A stretch of DNA of 64,000 nt, from assembly GCF_003182135.1 (NCBI RefSeq), contig NZ_QGTL01000003.1, positions 744,001 to 808,000 on the forward strand, in the 5' to 3' direction. The stretch comes from Nocardia neocaledoniensis (GTDB taxonomy: Bacteria > Actinomycetota > Actinomycetes > Mycobacteriales > Mycobacteriaceae). This document shows positions 45,129-53,854 of the stretch, in pieces. The stretch's first letter is position 1, and each line of letters begins with the position of its first letter. A program made the position numbers and the translations under genes. The notes beneath the pieces were generated by a model. The model made no database searches. It was not told where the DNA came from and was given only the letters and a program-made list of their open reading frames with translations.

Positions 45129-45455
45129 ATGATCGGCAAGAAATTGATGGTGAGCGCGTCGGCGGCAATGCTGCTCGGCGCGGGGGTGGTGATGGGCGCA
45201 TCGCCCGCCCAGGCGCAATGGCAGCCGGGATGCTCGGCACATCCGGTCAACAACAGCGCGGCGTACTCGCAGTGCTATTGGCCGGTTCGGCATCAGGTGC
45301 GCATCGAGTGCAGGCACTGGTGGGGCTGGTTCGGCAGCAGCTGGGCCACCTACGAGCGCCGCGGCAACATGGCGTGGAACGGGCAGCAGTCCTGGGCCCA
45401 CTGTGACACGCCTGGCACGCTCCAGCGCTGGGATGTCGTGACGTATTGGTGGTGA
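45129..45455 (+). CDS. Small secreted Trp/Cys-rich protein
   Basis: 108 residues. Signal peptide of about 29 residues ending AQA, then a mature domain of about 79 residues with cysteines 35, 49, 61 and 92 (two possible disulfides) and nine or more Trp (RHWWGWFGSSW, TYWW at the end). GGGAGG six bases upstream supports ATG 45129. No family recognised with certainty; similar small exported proteins with a C-terminal WW occur in Nocardia-type genomes. Function unknown. Confidence 0.7.
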   Translation: MIGKKLMVSASAAMLLGAGVVMGASPAQAQWQPGCSAHPVNNSAAYSQCYWPVRHQVRIECRHWWGWFGSSWATYERRGNMAWNGQQSWAHCDTPGTLQRWDVVTYWW

Positions 45456-45462
45456 ACGAGAA

Positions 45463-45490
45463 ACGGGTCGGCCGAAAGGGGCCGACCCGT
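45463..45490. terminator. Terminator between the secreted protein and the PQY-rich protein
   Basis: An 11-bp stem (45463-45473 with 45480-45490), loop of 6; convergent genes. Confidence 0.72.
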
Positions 45491-45495
45491 AACCC

Positions 45496-46167
45496 TCATT
45501 CGGTCTCGATGACCGGGTTGAGGATCCCGCACACCTTCCACCCGCCGTCTTCCTCGACCAGTTTGTAGGTCGCGGTCGTGGTGGTCTTCTGGCCCATGAT
45601 CTCCATGGACATCGCCGTGGTGAAGGTCCCGGAATCGCTGCCGGACGGGACGTCAACGCTCTTCAGAGTGGTCGTCGTCTTGGGCAGTCCGCTGCCGGAC
45701 GGCGCCCCCGTCGGCGTCGACTTGTTCTTGTACTTCGCGATCTCGTCCCGGTCCGAGGCACACACCAGATCCTCGAGGTCGCCTTTCTGGTCGACCCACG
45801 CCTGGGCCGCCTCGCGCGGGGTGTCGTAGCCCCCGCCGCCGATCCCACCGCCGCCGCCGGCGAAGAGGAACCAGCCGCCGACCGCGAGGGCGATCAGGAC
45901 GACCGCGCCGCCGACGAAGAGAGCGACCTTGCCGCCGCTACCGCCGGACGGGCGGGTCGGCTGACCGTACCCACCCTGAGCTCCGTATTGCGGGTACGGC
46001 TGACCCGGCATCGGCCCACCCTGCGGATAGGGCTGTCCGGGCATCGGCTGGTACGGCTGCTGCGGATACGGCTGACCCTGCGGGTACTGCCCCGGATACG
46101 GCTGCCCGGGCGGCATCGGCTGACCCGGCCGACCGTGATACGGGTTGGGCGGTTGTGGGTGACCCAT
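45496..46167 (-). CDS. Pro/Gln/Tyr-rich single-pass membrane protein
   Basis: 223 residues. N-terminal low-complexity region (about 1-75) with repeated GQPYPQ/GQPMP units, then one membrane segment (about 80-103, KVALFVGGAVVLIALAVGGWF) and an extracytoplasmic domain of about 110 residues (EAAQAWVDQKGDLEDLVCASDRDEI, ending GWKVCGILNPVIETE). It resembles actinobacterial membrane proteins with a Pro-rich cytoplasmic tail and an NTF2-like/DUF4878 outer domain; an assignment cannot be made. Same strand as fadA6 but separated from it by a hairpin and about 220 bases. Confidence 0.7.
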   Translation of the reverse strand: MGHPQPPNPYHGRPGQPMPPGQPYPGQYPQGQPYPQQPYQPMPGQPYPQGGPMPGQPYPQYGAQGGYGQPTRPSGGSGGKVALFVGGAVVLIALAVGGWFLFAGGGGGIGGGGYDTPREAAQAWVDQKGDLEDLVCASDRDEIAKYKNKSTPTGAPSGSGLPKTTTTLKSVDVPSGSDSGTFTTAMSMEIMGQKTTTTATYKLVEEDGGWKVCGILNPVIETE

Positions 46168-46338
46168 TCGGAATTCCTGCTCCTGCTCTCACGAGTGACA
46201 CCCAGATCCGGCACCACTTCAGCTCATGGCTTACCCACTGCGCCAACGTGTTATCGCGGCAGCCCAGGGATGAGCAACGTTCCAGTGTCGGCGACCGATC
46301 ACTCGCCCGCAACCGCGGACACCGCCGTAGAACGCACT

Positions 46339-46373
46339 ACGGCCCGGTGCCGGAAACTCCAGCACCGGGCCGT
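46339..46373 (-). terminator. Terminator after fadA6
   Basis: A 12-bp stem (46339-46350 with 46362-46373) 18 bp beyond the fadA6 stop. The remaining sequence 46168-46338 should hold the promoter of the next minus-strand gene; nothing else was recognised there. Confidence 0.75.
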
Positions 46374-46391
46374 GGTCGGCTCCGCGGTGAA

Positions 46392-47579
46392 TTACTCTGC
46401 GGCGCCGAGGCGTTCGATGATGGTGACATTCGCCGTGCCGCCACCCTCGCAGATGGTGAGCAGACCGTAGCGACCGTTCACCCGCTCCAGCTCGTTGAGC
46501 AGGGTCGCGAACAGCTTGGCGCCGGTCGCGCCGAGCGGATGGCCGAGCGCGATCGCGCCACCGTTGACGTTGACCTTCGCCGGATCGGCGCCGATCTCCT
46601 TGATCCAGGCCAGCACCACGGGTGCGAAGGCCTCGTTGATCTCGATGACGTCGATGTCGTCGATGGTGAGACCGGTCTTCTCCAGCGCCCACTGGGTCGC
46701 CGGGATCGGCGCGCTCAGCATGAAGATCGGGTCGGCGCCGCGCGCGCTGACGTGATGGATGCGGGCCCGCGGGGTGAGCCCGTATTCCTTGACGGCCCAT
46801 TCCGAGGCGAGCAGCGTCGCGCTCGCGCCGTCGGAGATCTGGCTGGCCACTGCGGCCGTGAGCGGGCTGCCCTCACCGAGCGGCTGCAGGCTCGCCATCT
46901 TCTCCAGGCTGGTCTCGCGCGGACCCTGGTCGACGGTGAAGTCGCCGACGGGCACGATCTCGTTGTCGAAGCGGCCCGCGGCGATGGCGGCGCGGGCGCG
47001 CTCGTGGCTGCGCAGCGCCCACTGCTCCATGTCCTCGCGGGTGATGCCCCACTTCTCGGCGATCAGCTCGGCGCCGCGGAACTGCGAGACCTCACCGGTG
47101 CCGTAGCGCTCGTCCCAGCCGGTCGCGCCGACGAACGGCGACTCGAAGCCGTACTCCTTGCCCGCGAGCATGGCGGCCGAGATGGGGATGGCGCTCATGT
47201 TCTGCACGCCACCGGCCACGATCACCTCGGCGGTGCCGCTCATGATGGCCTGCGCGCCGAAGTTGATGGCCTGCTGGCTGGAACCGCACTGCCGGTCGAC
47301 GGTGACGCCGGGCACCGACTCGGGGTAGCCGGCCGTCAGCCACATGGTGCGGCCGATGTTGCCCGCCTGCGGGCCGATGTTATCGACGCAGCCGACGATC
47401 ACGTCGTCGACGACGGCGGGATCGATGCCGGTGCGCTCGATCAGTCCGCGCACGGCGGCGGCGCCGAGGTCGGCCGGGTGCACACCGGCCAGCGCGCCAC
47501 CGCGCTTGCCGACCGCGGTGCGGACCGCGTCGACTACATAGGCTTCCCGCAGGGGGGTGTACGGGCGGCGCTCGGTCAT
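46392..47579 (-). CDS. fadA6: Thiolase FadA6
   Basis: 395 residues from ATG 47579 with AGGAG upstream. Catalytic Cys98 (VDRQCGSSQQ), His347 (ALGHPLGATG) and Cys377 (TICEGGGTANV). In M. tuberculosis FadA6 (Rv3556c) thiolytically shortens the ring-opened dioxodecanedioyl-CoA. It follows kstR2 by 8 bp and ends the operon fadE30-ipdF-kstR2-fadA6. Confidence 0.9.
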   Translation of the reverse strand: MTERRPYTPLREAYVVDAVRTAVGKRGGALAGVHPADLGAAAVRGLIERTGIDPAVVDDVIVGCVDNIGPQAGNIGRTMWLTAGYPESVPGVTVDRQCGSSQQAINFGAQAIMSGTAEVIVAGGVQNMSAIPISAAMLAGKEYGFESPFVGATGWDERYGTGEVSQFRGAELIAEKWGITREDMEQWALRSHERARAAIAAGRFDNEIVPVGDFTVDQGPRETSLEKMASLQPLGEGSPLTAAVASQISDGASATLLASEWAVKEYGLTPRARIHHVSARGADPIFMLSAPIPATQWALEKTGLTIDDIDVIEINEAFAPVVLAWIKEIGADPAKVNVNGGAIALGHPLGATGAKLFATLLNELERVNGRYGLLTICEGGGTANVTIIERLGAAE

Positions 47580-47587
47580 GGGAACTC

Positions 47588-48199
47588 CTACTTCGCTGTG
47601 CTCACGGGCACGGTGAGCCCGTCGAGCACGATGGTCAGATATTGCTGGGCAAGGCTTTTCACGGCGATGGTGCCGCCGGGGGTGTACCAGCGCACCGCGA
47701 CCCACACGGTGTCGCGCAGGAAGCGGAACGCCAGTTCCACGTCGAGTTCGGGCCGGAAGCTGCCGTCGGCGACGCCGGCGGTGAGCACCCGGTGCCAGAG
47801 GTCACGGAACTCGGTGTTGAAGTCGCGGATGTAGCCGAATCGTTCGACGTCGCGCAGGTTCTTGGCCTCGGCCTGGTAGATGGCGACGGCGGCGTGGTGC
47901 CGGTCGAAGGACTCGTAGGAGGCGAGCACCAGCGCCTCCAAAGTCTCGCGCGAGCTCAGGCCCGCAGCCGCGATCTCGCGGTAACGGCCGAACAGGTCGT
48001 CGAGGAAGCCGCGCAGGATCTCGTCGACCATCGACTCCTTGGAGTCGAAATGGTGATAGAGGCTGCCCGAGAGGATCCCCGCCGAGTCGGCGATGTCGCG
48101 CACGGTGGTGGCACGCAGGCCACGCTCGGCGAACAGGTCGGCGGCCAGGCCGAGCAGTTCCTCGCGGCGGGTGCGTTTCACGGTGTCGGGTGCGGTCAC
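47588..48199 (-). CDS. kstR2: TetR-family repressor KstR2
   Basis: 203 residues from GTG 48199 with GGAGGA upstream. HTH at about 12-56 (LLGLAADLFAERGLRATTVRDIADSAGILSGSLYHHF). The sequence FGYIRDFNTEFRDLWHRVL and the location between fadA6 and ipdF match Rv3557c. KstR2 represses ring C/D genes and is released by the HIP-CoA made by FadD3. Two KstR2-type sites in this window flank its regulon. The gene is inside the operon that starts at one of these sites, giving autoregulation. Confidence 0.92.
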   Translation of the reverse strand: MTAPDTVKRTRREELLGLAADLFAERGLRATTVRDIADSAGILSGSLYHHFDSKESMVDEILRGFLDDLFGRYREIAAAGLSSRETLEALVLASYESFDRHHAAVAIYQAEAKNLRDVERFGYIRDFNTEFRDLWHRVLTAGVADGSFRPELDVELAFRFLRDTVWVAVRWYTPGGTIAVKSLAQQYLTIVLDGLTVPVSTAK

Positions 48200-48232
48200 G
48201 GTGTCATTCCTCCATACTCGGGCGCCCGCTCA

Positions 48233-49030
48233 TCATGCGCGTTGACTGCTCACCGAGACCACCTCGCCGGTCAGGTACGAGGTGTAGTCGCTGGCCAGCA
48301 TGGCGATGGTCGCGGCGACCTCCCACGGCTCGGCCGCCCGGCCGAAGGCCTCGCGCTCGCTGAGCGCGTCGAGCAGCTCGGTCGAGCTCACCTTGTCCAG
48401 GAACGGATGCCTGGCGATGCTCGGCGCGACGGCGTTGATCCGCACTCCGAACTCCGCGGCCTCGACCGCGCTGCACCTGGTCAGCGCCATCACGCCCGCC
48501 TTGGCGGCGGCGTAGTGCGCCTGGCCGTGCTGCGCGCGCCAGCCGAGCACGCTGGCGTTGTTGACGATCACGCCGCCGTGGCCCGCCGAGCGGAAGTAGC
48601 CGAGTGCGGCCCTGGTGCAGCGGAAGGTGCCGGTCAGGGTGATGTCGAGCACCTGGTCCCACTGCTCGTCGGTCATGTCGACCACCGGGGTCTCGCCGCC
48701 GAGACCGGCGTTGTTGACCATGATGTCGATCCGGCCCAGCTCGGCGGCCGACGCGGTGAGCAGCTCGTTCACCTGCGCGGTGTCACGCACGTCGCAGACG
48801 ACCGCGCCGACCTTGCGCTCGGGGAACTCCTTGGCCAGCAGCTCGGCGGTCTCGGTGAGTCTGCGCTCGTGCCAGTCGGAGACGACGATGTCGGCGCCCT
48901 CCTCCAGCAGCCTGCGCGCGGTGGACGAGCCGATGCCGGTGCCCGCGGCGGCGGTGATGACGGCCTTGCGGCCGGTCAGCAGGCCGTGGCCGGGGATGGA
49001 CGGGGGCGGGACAGACAGTGGGCCGGTCAC
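48233..49030 (-). CDS. ipdF: Short-chain dehydrogenase IpdF
   Basis: 265 residues from GTG 49030, overlapping the fadE30 stop (GTGA). SDR motifs: TAAAGTGIGSSTA (a variant of TGxxxGxG), NNAGLGG, NNASVLGW...HYAAAKAG. In M. tuberculosis Rv3559c oxidises 5-hydroxy-HIP-CoA-type intermediates. About 30 bp separates it from kstR2. Confidence 0.85.
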   Translation of the reverse strand: MTGPLSVPPPSIPGHGLLTGRKAVITAAAGTGIGSSTARRLLEEGADIVVSDWHERRLTETAELLAKEFPERKVGAVVCDVRDTAQVNELLTASAAELGRIDIMVNNAGLGGETPVVDMTDEQWDQVLDITLTGTFRCTRAALGYFRSAGHGGVIVNNASVLGWRAQHGQAHYAAAKAGVMALTRCSAVEAAEFGVRINAVAPSIARHPFLDKVSSTELLDALSEREAFGRAAEPWEVAATIAMLASDYTSYLTGEVVSVSSQRA

Positions 49031-50208
49031 GGGCGAGCCTCTCGCGGCAGGCCGAGCACACGCTCGGCGATGATGTTGCGCTGCACTTCGTTCGAACCTC
49101 CGTAGATCGTGTCGGCGCGGCTGAACAGGTACAGCCGCTGCCATGCGGTCATGTCGTCGGGCCCGAGGACCAGCCCGGCGGCGCCCTGCACCGCCATGGC
49201 CAGTTCGCCGAGTCCGCGATGCCAGTTGCCCCACAACAGCTTCGACACCGAGGCGCCGCCCGCGTCGTGGGTGTCCTCGCTCATGGTGCGCAGCGCGTGC
49301 GCGCGCAGCACCCGCAGGCCGACCCAGGCGCTGTCGATGCGGTCGGCGATCAGCGGGTCGTCCGCCGCGCCGGTGCGCCGGGCCAGTGCCTCGATGTCGG
49401 CGAGCTCGCGGGCGAAGCGGATCTGCTGGCCGAGCGTGGAGATGCCGCGCTCGAAGGTCAGGGTGCCCATGGCGACGCGCCAGCCGTCGCCCGGCTCGCC
49501 GACGACCAGGCCGGCCTCGGTGACGGCGTCGTCGAAGAACACCTCGTTGAATTCGGAGGTGCCGGTGAGCTGTTCGATCGGCCGTACCTCAATGCCCGGC
49601 TGGTTCATCGGAACCAGCAGGTAGGACAGGCCCTTGTGCCTGCTGGAGCCCTTCTCGGTGCGCGCGATGACGAAGCACCAGTCGGCGACGTGGGCGAGCG
49701 AGGTCCAGATCTTCTGGCCGTTGATCACCCACTTGTCGCCGTCCAGGCGCGCCGTGGTGCTCACCGCGGCGAGGTCGGAGCCGGCGCCCGGCTCGGAGTA
49801 GCCCTGGCACCACAGCTCGCCGACCGAGCGCACGCCGGGCAGGAAGCGCCGCTTCTGCTCCTCGGTGCCGAAGGCGAGCAGGGTCGGGCCGAGCAGTTCC
49901 TCGCCCACATGGGAGACCCGCGCGGGCGCGTCGGCCTTGGCGTACTCCTCGTGGAAGATGACCTGCTGGCGCACGCTGGCGCCGCGGCCGCCGTATTCGA
50001 CCGGCCAGCCGAGGCAGGTCCAGCCCGCCGCGGCGAGGTGCCGGTCCCAGGCCAGCCGCTCCTCGAAGAACTCGTGCTCGCGCCCGGGGCCACCGGTGCC
50101 ACGCAGGTCACGGAACTCTCCGGACAGGTTTTCGGCCAGCCAGTCGCGTATTTCCGCGCAAAACTCCGCGTCGGAGGTCGCGGTATCGGAATCTGAGGTC
50201 TGGATCAC
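49027..50208 (-). CDS. fadE30: Acyl-CoA dehydrogenase FadE30
   Basis: 393 residues from GTG 50208; GTG 50214 is an alternative. A farther in-frame TTG at 50235 would lie inside the KstR2 operator and is rejected. Features: LGWPVEYGGRGAS, CQGYSEPGAGSDLAAV, IWTSLAHVADW and the C-terminal IYGGSNEVQRNIIAERVLGLP FAD motif. FadE30 (Rv3560c) dehydrogenates the propionate-derived side chain of HIP-CoA. First gene of its operon. Confidence 0.88.
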   Translation of the reverse strand: MIQTSDSDTATSDAEFCAEIRDWLAENLSGEFRDLRGTGGPGREHEFFEERLAWDRHLAAAGWTCLGWPVEYGGRGASVRQQVIFHEEYAKADAPARVSHVGEELLGPTLLAFGTEEQKRRFLPGVRSVGELWCQGYSEPGAGSDLAAVSTTARLDGDKWVINGQKIWTSLAHVADWCFVIARTEKGSSRHKGLSYLLVPMNQPGIEVRPIEQLTGTSEFNEVFFDDAVTEAGLVVGEPGDGWRVAMGTLTFERGISTLGQQIRFARELADIEALARRTGAADDPLIADRIDSAWVGLRVLRAHALRTMSEDTHDAGGASVSKLLWGNWHRGLGELAMAVQGAAGLVLGPDDMTAWQRLYLFSRADTIYGGSNEVQRNIIAERVLGLPREARP

Positions 50209-50230
50209 GCCCACGTCGGTAGGATAACCT

Positions 50231-50244
50231 ACCAAGCACTTGCT
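50231..50244. promoter_or_regulatory. KstR2-type operator between fadE30 and fadD3 operons
   Basis: ACCAAGCACTTGCT is a full match to AnCAAGnnCTTGnT, placed between the divergent start codons; controls both operons. Confidence 0.88.
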
Positions 50245-50269
50245 TTGTTAGCCGATTGGTGAGGACCCC

Positions 50270-51817
50270 GTGACACCCCCTGCACAGACCACCCCGCAGG
50301 CACTGCGTGACGTCGCCGCGGCGTACCAGGACGAACCGGCCCTGATCGACGGCGCGACCCGCCTGACCTGGGGCCAACTGCTCGACCAGGTCCGGATCGC
50401 GGCGCGCGCGCTGATCGCCCGTGGCGTCGATTCCGGCGACCGGGTCGCCATGTGGGCGCCCAACACCCATCACTGGGTCGTCGCCGCCCTGGCCGCGCAT
50501 TCCGTCGGCGCCGCGCTCGTGCCGCTCAACACCCGCTACATGGCGGCCGAGGCGGCCGACGTGCTGCGCCGGGTCGACGCGAAGGCACTGTTCGTCGCGG
50601 GCTCGTTCCTCGGCAGGGACCGGGCCGCCGAACTGCTCGCCGAGGCGCCGGACCTGGCCATCGACACGGTCGTGGTGATCCCGGTCGAGGACGACGCCGC
50701 GCACGCCTCGACGCTCACCTGGTCGGCGCTGCTCGAACTCGCCGAGACGGTGTCGGCAGAGACCGGCGAGGCGCGCGCCGCCGCCGTCTCCCCCGACGAC
50801 ATCTCCGACATCCTGTTCACCTCCGGCACCACCGGCCGCAGCAAGGGCACGCTCGTCGCGCACCGGCAGGCGCTCGGTGTGGTGCGCGGCTGGGTCGAGT
50901 GCTCGACGCTGCGCGCGGGCGACAAGTACCTGATGATCCCGCCGTTCTTCCACAACTTCGGTTACAAGGCGGGCATTCTCGCGTGCCTGGTCACCGGCGC
51001 GACGATCGTGCCGCAGGCCACCTTCGACGTGCCCGCCACCCTGGCGATGATCGAGTCCGAGCGGATCACCGTGCTCACCGGTCCGCCGACGATCTACCAG
51101 ACCATCCTCGAGCACCCCCAGCGCGGCGACCACGACCTGAGCTCGCTGCGCGTCGCGGTGACCGGCGCCGCGACCGTGCCGGTGGTACTGATCGAGCGGA
51201 TGCGCGACGACCTCGAGTTCGAGGTGGTCATCACCGCCTACGGCCTGTCCGAGTCGGCCGGTTTCGGCACCATGTGCAGGCCCGAGGACGACGCGGCCAC
51301 CATCGCCAACACCTGCGGCGGCCCCATCGCCGGCTTCGAACTGCGCCTGTCCGAGGCGGGCGAGGTGCTGCTGCGCGGCCCGAACGTGATGCTCGGCTAC
51401 CTCGACGATCCCGAGGCCACCGCCGAGGCCATCGACGCCGACGGCTGGCTGCACACCGGCGACATCGGCATCGTCGACGAGCGCGGCTATCTCAAGATCA
51501 CCGACCGGCTCAAGGACATGTACATCACCGGCGGATTCAACGTGTACCCCGCCGAGATCGAACAGACCCTGGCCCGGCTCGACGGCGTCGCCGAGTCGGC
51601 CGTCATCGGCGTGCCCGACGAGCGGATGGGCGAGGTCGGCAAGGCCGTCGTCGTCCGCAAGGCCGGCTCGACGCTGACCGCCGAGGAGGTGCTCGCCTTC
51701 GCGGCGAGCAAGCTGGCCAATTTCAAGGTGCCCCGGCTCGTGGAGTTCCGCGACCAACTGCCCTACAGCGCGGCAGGCAAGGTGCTCAAGCGCGAGCTAC
51801 GTGAGGAGAAGTCGTGA
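50270..51817 (+). CDS. fadD3: HIP-CoA ligase FadD3
   Basis: Activates the bicyclic propanoate HIP left after ring A/B removal; 515 residues from GTG 50270 (GAGGA upstream). AMP-binding motifs: LFTSGTTGRSKGTLVAH, IPPFFHNFGYKAG, AYGLSESAGFG, GDIGIVDERG, ITGGFNVYPAEIEQT and SAAGKVLKREL (catalytic Lys). The stop overlaps the echA start by 4 bp. Matches Rv3561. Confidence 0.9.
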   Translation: MTPPAQTTPQALRDVAAAYQDEPALIDGATRLTWGQLLDQVRIAARALIARGVDSGDRVAMWAPNTHHWVVAALAAHSVGAALVPLNTRYMAAEAADVLRRVDAKALFVAGSFLGRDRAAELLAEAPDLAIDTVVVIPVEDDAAHASTLTWSALLELAETVSAETGEARAAAVSPDDISDILFTSGTTGRSKGTLVAHRQALGVVRGWVECSTLRAGDKYLMIPPFFHNFGYKAGILACLVTGATIVPQATFDVPATLAMIESERITVLTGPPTIYQTILEHPQRGDHDLSSLRVAVTGAATVPVVLIERMRDDLEFEVVITAYGLSESAGFGTMCRPEDDAATIANTCGGPIAGFELRLSEAGEVLLRGPNVMLGYLDDPEATAEAIDADGWLHTGDIGIVDERGYLKITDRLKDMYITGGFNVYPAEIEQTLARLDGVAESAVIGVPDERMGEVGKAVVVRKAGSTLTAEEVLAFAASKLANFKVPRLVEFRDQLPYSAAGKVLKRELREEKS

Positions 51818-52683
51818 GTCCGGAAACCGAGACCGAGGTCGTCACCTACGAGGTGCGCGGCGCGGTCGCCGTCGTCACCATGAACCGGCCCGAGTTCCGC
51901 AACGCGCAGAACTCCAAGATGACCTACGCCCTCGACGCCGCCTTCCAGCGCGCCGTCGAGGACCCCGAGGTCAAGGTGATCGTGCTGGCGGGCAACGGGA
52001 AACACTTCAGCGCGGGGCACGACATCGGCACGCCGGGGCGCGACCACGACGTGCACTACGACAACAAGGCCGTCCTGTGGTGGGACCACCTCGACCGCCC
52101 CGGCGGCGATCAGCGCTTCGCGCGCGAGTCCGAGGTGTACCTGGGCATGTGCCGTCGCTGGCGCGAGATCCCCAAGCCGATGGTGGCGATGGTGCAGGGC
52201 GCCTGCATCGCGGGCGGGCTGATGCTGGCCTGGGTGTGCGATCTGATCGTCTGCTCCGACGACGCGTTCTTCTCCGATCCCGTTGTCCGGATGGGCATCC
52301 CGGGCGTGGAGTACTTCGCCCACCCGTGGGTGATGGGGCCGCGCGCGGCCAAGGAGTTCCTCTTCACCGGTGACCGGTTCGACGCCGCCCAGGCCAAGGA
52401 GTGGGGCATGGTCAACCGGGTCGTGCCGCGTGCGGAACTGGAGACCGAGACGATGGCGCTGGCCGAGAAGATCTCGGCCATGCCGCAATTCGGCCTCGCG
52501 CTCACCAAGAAGGCCGTCAACCAGGCCGAAGACCTGATGGGTCTGCGCAGCGGAATGGACTCGGTCTTCGGGCTGCACCATTTCGCGCACGCCCACAACG
52601 CCGAAGTCGGCGCCGACTCGCTCGGCGGGATGAACGCCCGCTCGATGAAGAGCGCCGCGACCGAACAGAACGGGACGAAGTAA
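51814..52683 (+). CDS. Enoyl-CoA hydratase inserted between fadD3 and fadE31
   Basis: 289 residues from GTG 51814. Crotonase motifs: GNGKHFSAGHDIGTPG and GACIAGGLMLAWVCDL; RMGIPGVEYFAHPWVMGPRAAKEFLFTG. It is a crotonase of the larger type with an insertion (DHLDRPGGDQRF) before the second motif. M. tuberculosis has no such gene between fadD3 (Rv3561) and fadE31 (Rv3562); the operon context suggests hydration of an intermediate made by FadE31/32/33 or FadE30. Confidence 0.87.
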   Translation: MSPETETEVVTYEVRGAVAVVTMNRPEFRNAQNSKMTYALDAAFQRAVEDPEVKVIVLAGNGKHFSAGHDIGTPGRDHDVHYDNKAVLWWDHLDRPGGDQRFARESEVYLGMCRRWREIPKPMVAMVQGACIAGGLMLAWVCDLIVCSDDAFFSDPVVRMGIPGVEYFAHPWVMGPRAAKEFLFTGDRFDAAQAKEWGMVNRVVPRAELETETMALAEKISAMPQFGLALTKKAVNQAEDLMGLRSGMDSVFGLHHFAHAHNAEVGADSLGGMNARSMKSAATEQNGTK

Positions 52684-53826
52684 GTGGATCTCGATATCGA
52701 CCCGGCGGTCCGGGAGTTCCAGCTGGAGGTGCGCGACTTCCTCGCCACCAATGTCCCGCGCGAACCGCTGCCGTCGATGGACACCAAGGCCGGTTTCGAA
52801 GCGCACCGCGTGTGGGAGGCCAAGCTGGCCGACGCCCGACTCTCGGCGGTGTCCTGGCCCGCCGAGTACGGCGGCCGGGACGCTTCCATCCTCGAATGGG
52901 TGCTGTTCGAGCAGGAGTACTACGCGGCGGGCGCGCCCGGCCGGGTGAGCCAGAACGGCATCTTCCTGCTGGCCCCGACCCTGTTCGAGCACGGCACCCC
53001 CGAACAGCTCGCGCGGTTCCTGCCGCGGATGGCCCGCGCCGACGACATCTGGGCCCAGGCGTGGTCGGAGCCCGAATCGGGCAGTGACCTGGCCAGCCTG
53101 CGCTCGACCGCCCGGCGCACCGAGGGCGGCTGGCTGCTCAACGGCCAGAAGACCTGGAGTTCGCGTGCGGCGTTCGCGGATTGGGGCTTCGGCCTGTTCC
53201 GCAGCGACCCGGAGGCGCAGCGGCATCACGGCCTGACCTACGTGATGTTCCCGCTCACCGCCGAGGGCGTGAGCGTGCGGCCGATCCCGCAGCTCGACGG
53301 GGAGCCCGGCTTCGCCGAGATCTTCCTCGACGACGTGTTCGTCCCCGATCAGGACGTGATCGGCGGGGTGAACGAGGGCTGGCGCGTGGCCATGGCCACC
53401 TCGAGCAACGAGCGCGGCCTCTCGCTGCGCAGCCCCGGCCGCTTCAGCGCGACCGCGCGGCGCCTGATCGACCTGTGGTCGGAGACCGTCGAGCCCACCG
53501 ACACCGCCGCGCGCGACGCCGTGGTGGCCGCGTGGATCGGCTCGGAGGCCTACCGGCTGCACACCTTCGGCACCGTCACCCGGCTCACCGACGGCGGACA
53601 GCTCGGCGCGGAGTCCTCGATCACCAAGGTGTTCTGGTCCGAGCTCGACATCGCCATGCACGAGACCGCGCTCGATCTGCTCGGCTCCGCCGCCGAGCTC
53701 ACGAGCAAGTGGACCGACGGCTACCTGTTCTCGCTGTCCGGCCCGATCTACGCCGGTACCAACGAGATCCAGCGCAACATCATCGCCGAGCGCATCCTCG
53801 GCCTGCCGCGGGAGAGCAAGCGATGA
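52684..53826 (+). CDS. fadE31: Acyl-CoA dehydrogenase FadE31
   Basis: 380 residues from GTG 52684, directly following the echA stop. Features: SWPAEYGGRDASILEW, AWSEPESGSDLASL, WSSRAAFADWG, GTNEIQRNIIAERILGLPRESK. In M. tuberculosis FadE31 pairs with FadE32 in a heterotetramer of the KstR2 regulon. 28 bp to fadE32. Confidence 0.88.
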   Translation: MDLDIDPAVREFQLEVRDFLATNVPREPLPSMDTKAGFEAHRVWEAKLADARLSAVSWPAEYGGRDASILEWVLFEQEYYAAGAPGRVSQNGIFLLAPTLFEHGTPEQLARFLPRMARADDIWAQAWSEPESGSDLASLRSTARRTEGGWLLNGQKTWSSRAAFADWGFGLFRSDPEAQRHHGLTYVMFPLTAEGVSVRPIPQLDGEPGFAEIFLDDVFVPDQDVIGGVNEGWRVAMATSSNERGLSLRSPGRFSATARRLIDLWSETVEPTDTAARDAVVAAWIGSEAYRLHTFGTVTRLTDGGQLGAESSITKVFWSELDIAMHETALDLLGSAAELTSKWTDGYLFSLSGPIYAGTNEIQRNIIAERILGLPRESKR

Positions 53827-53854
53827 GCTCCCGCCCGATCACAGGAGGCTCGCG

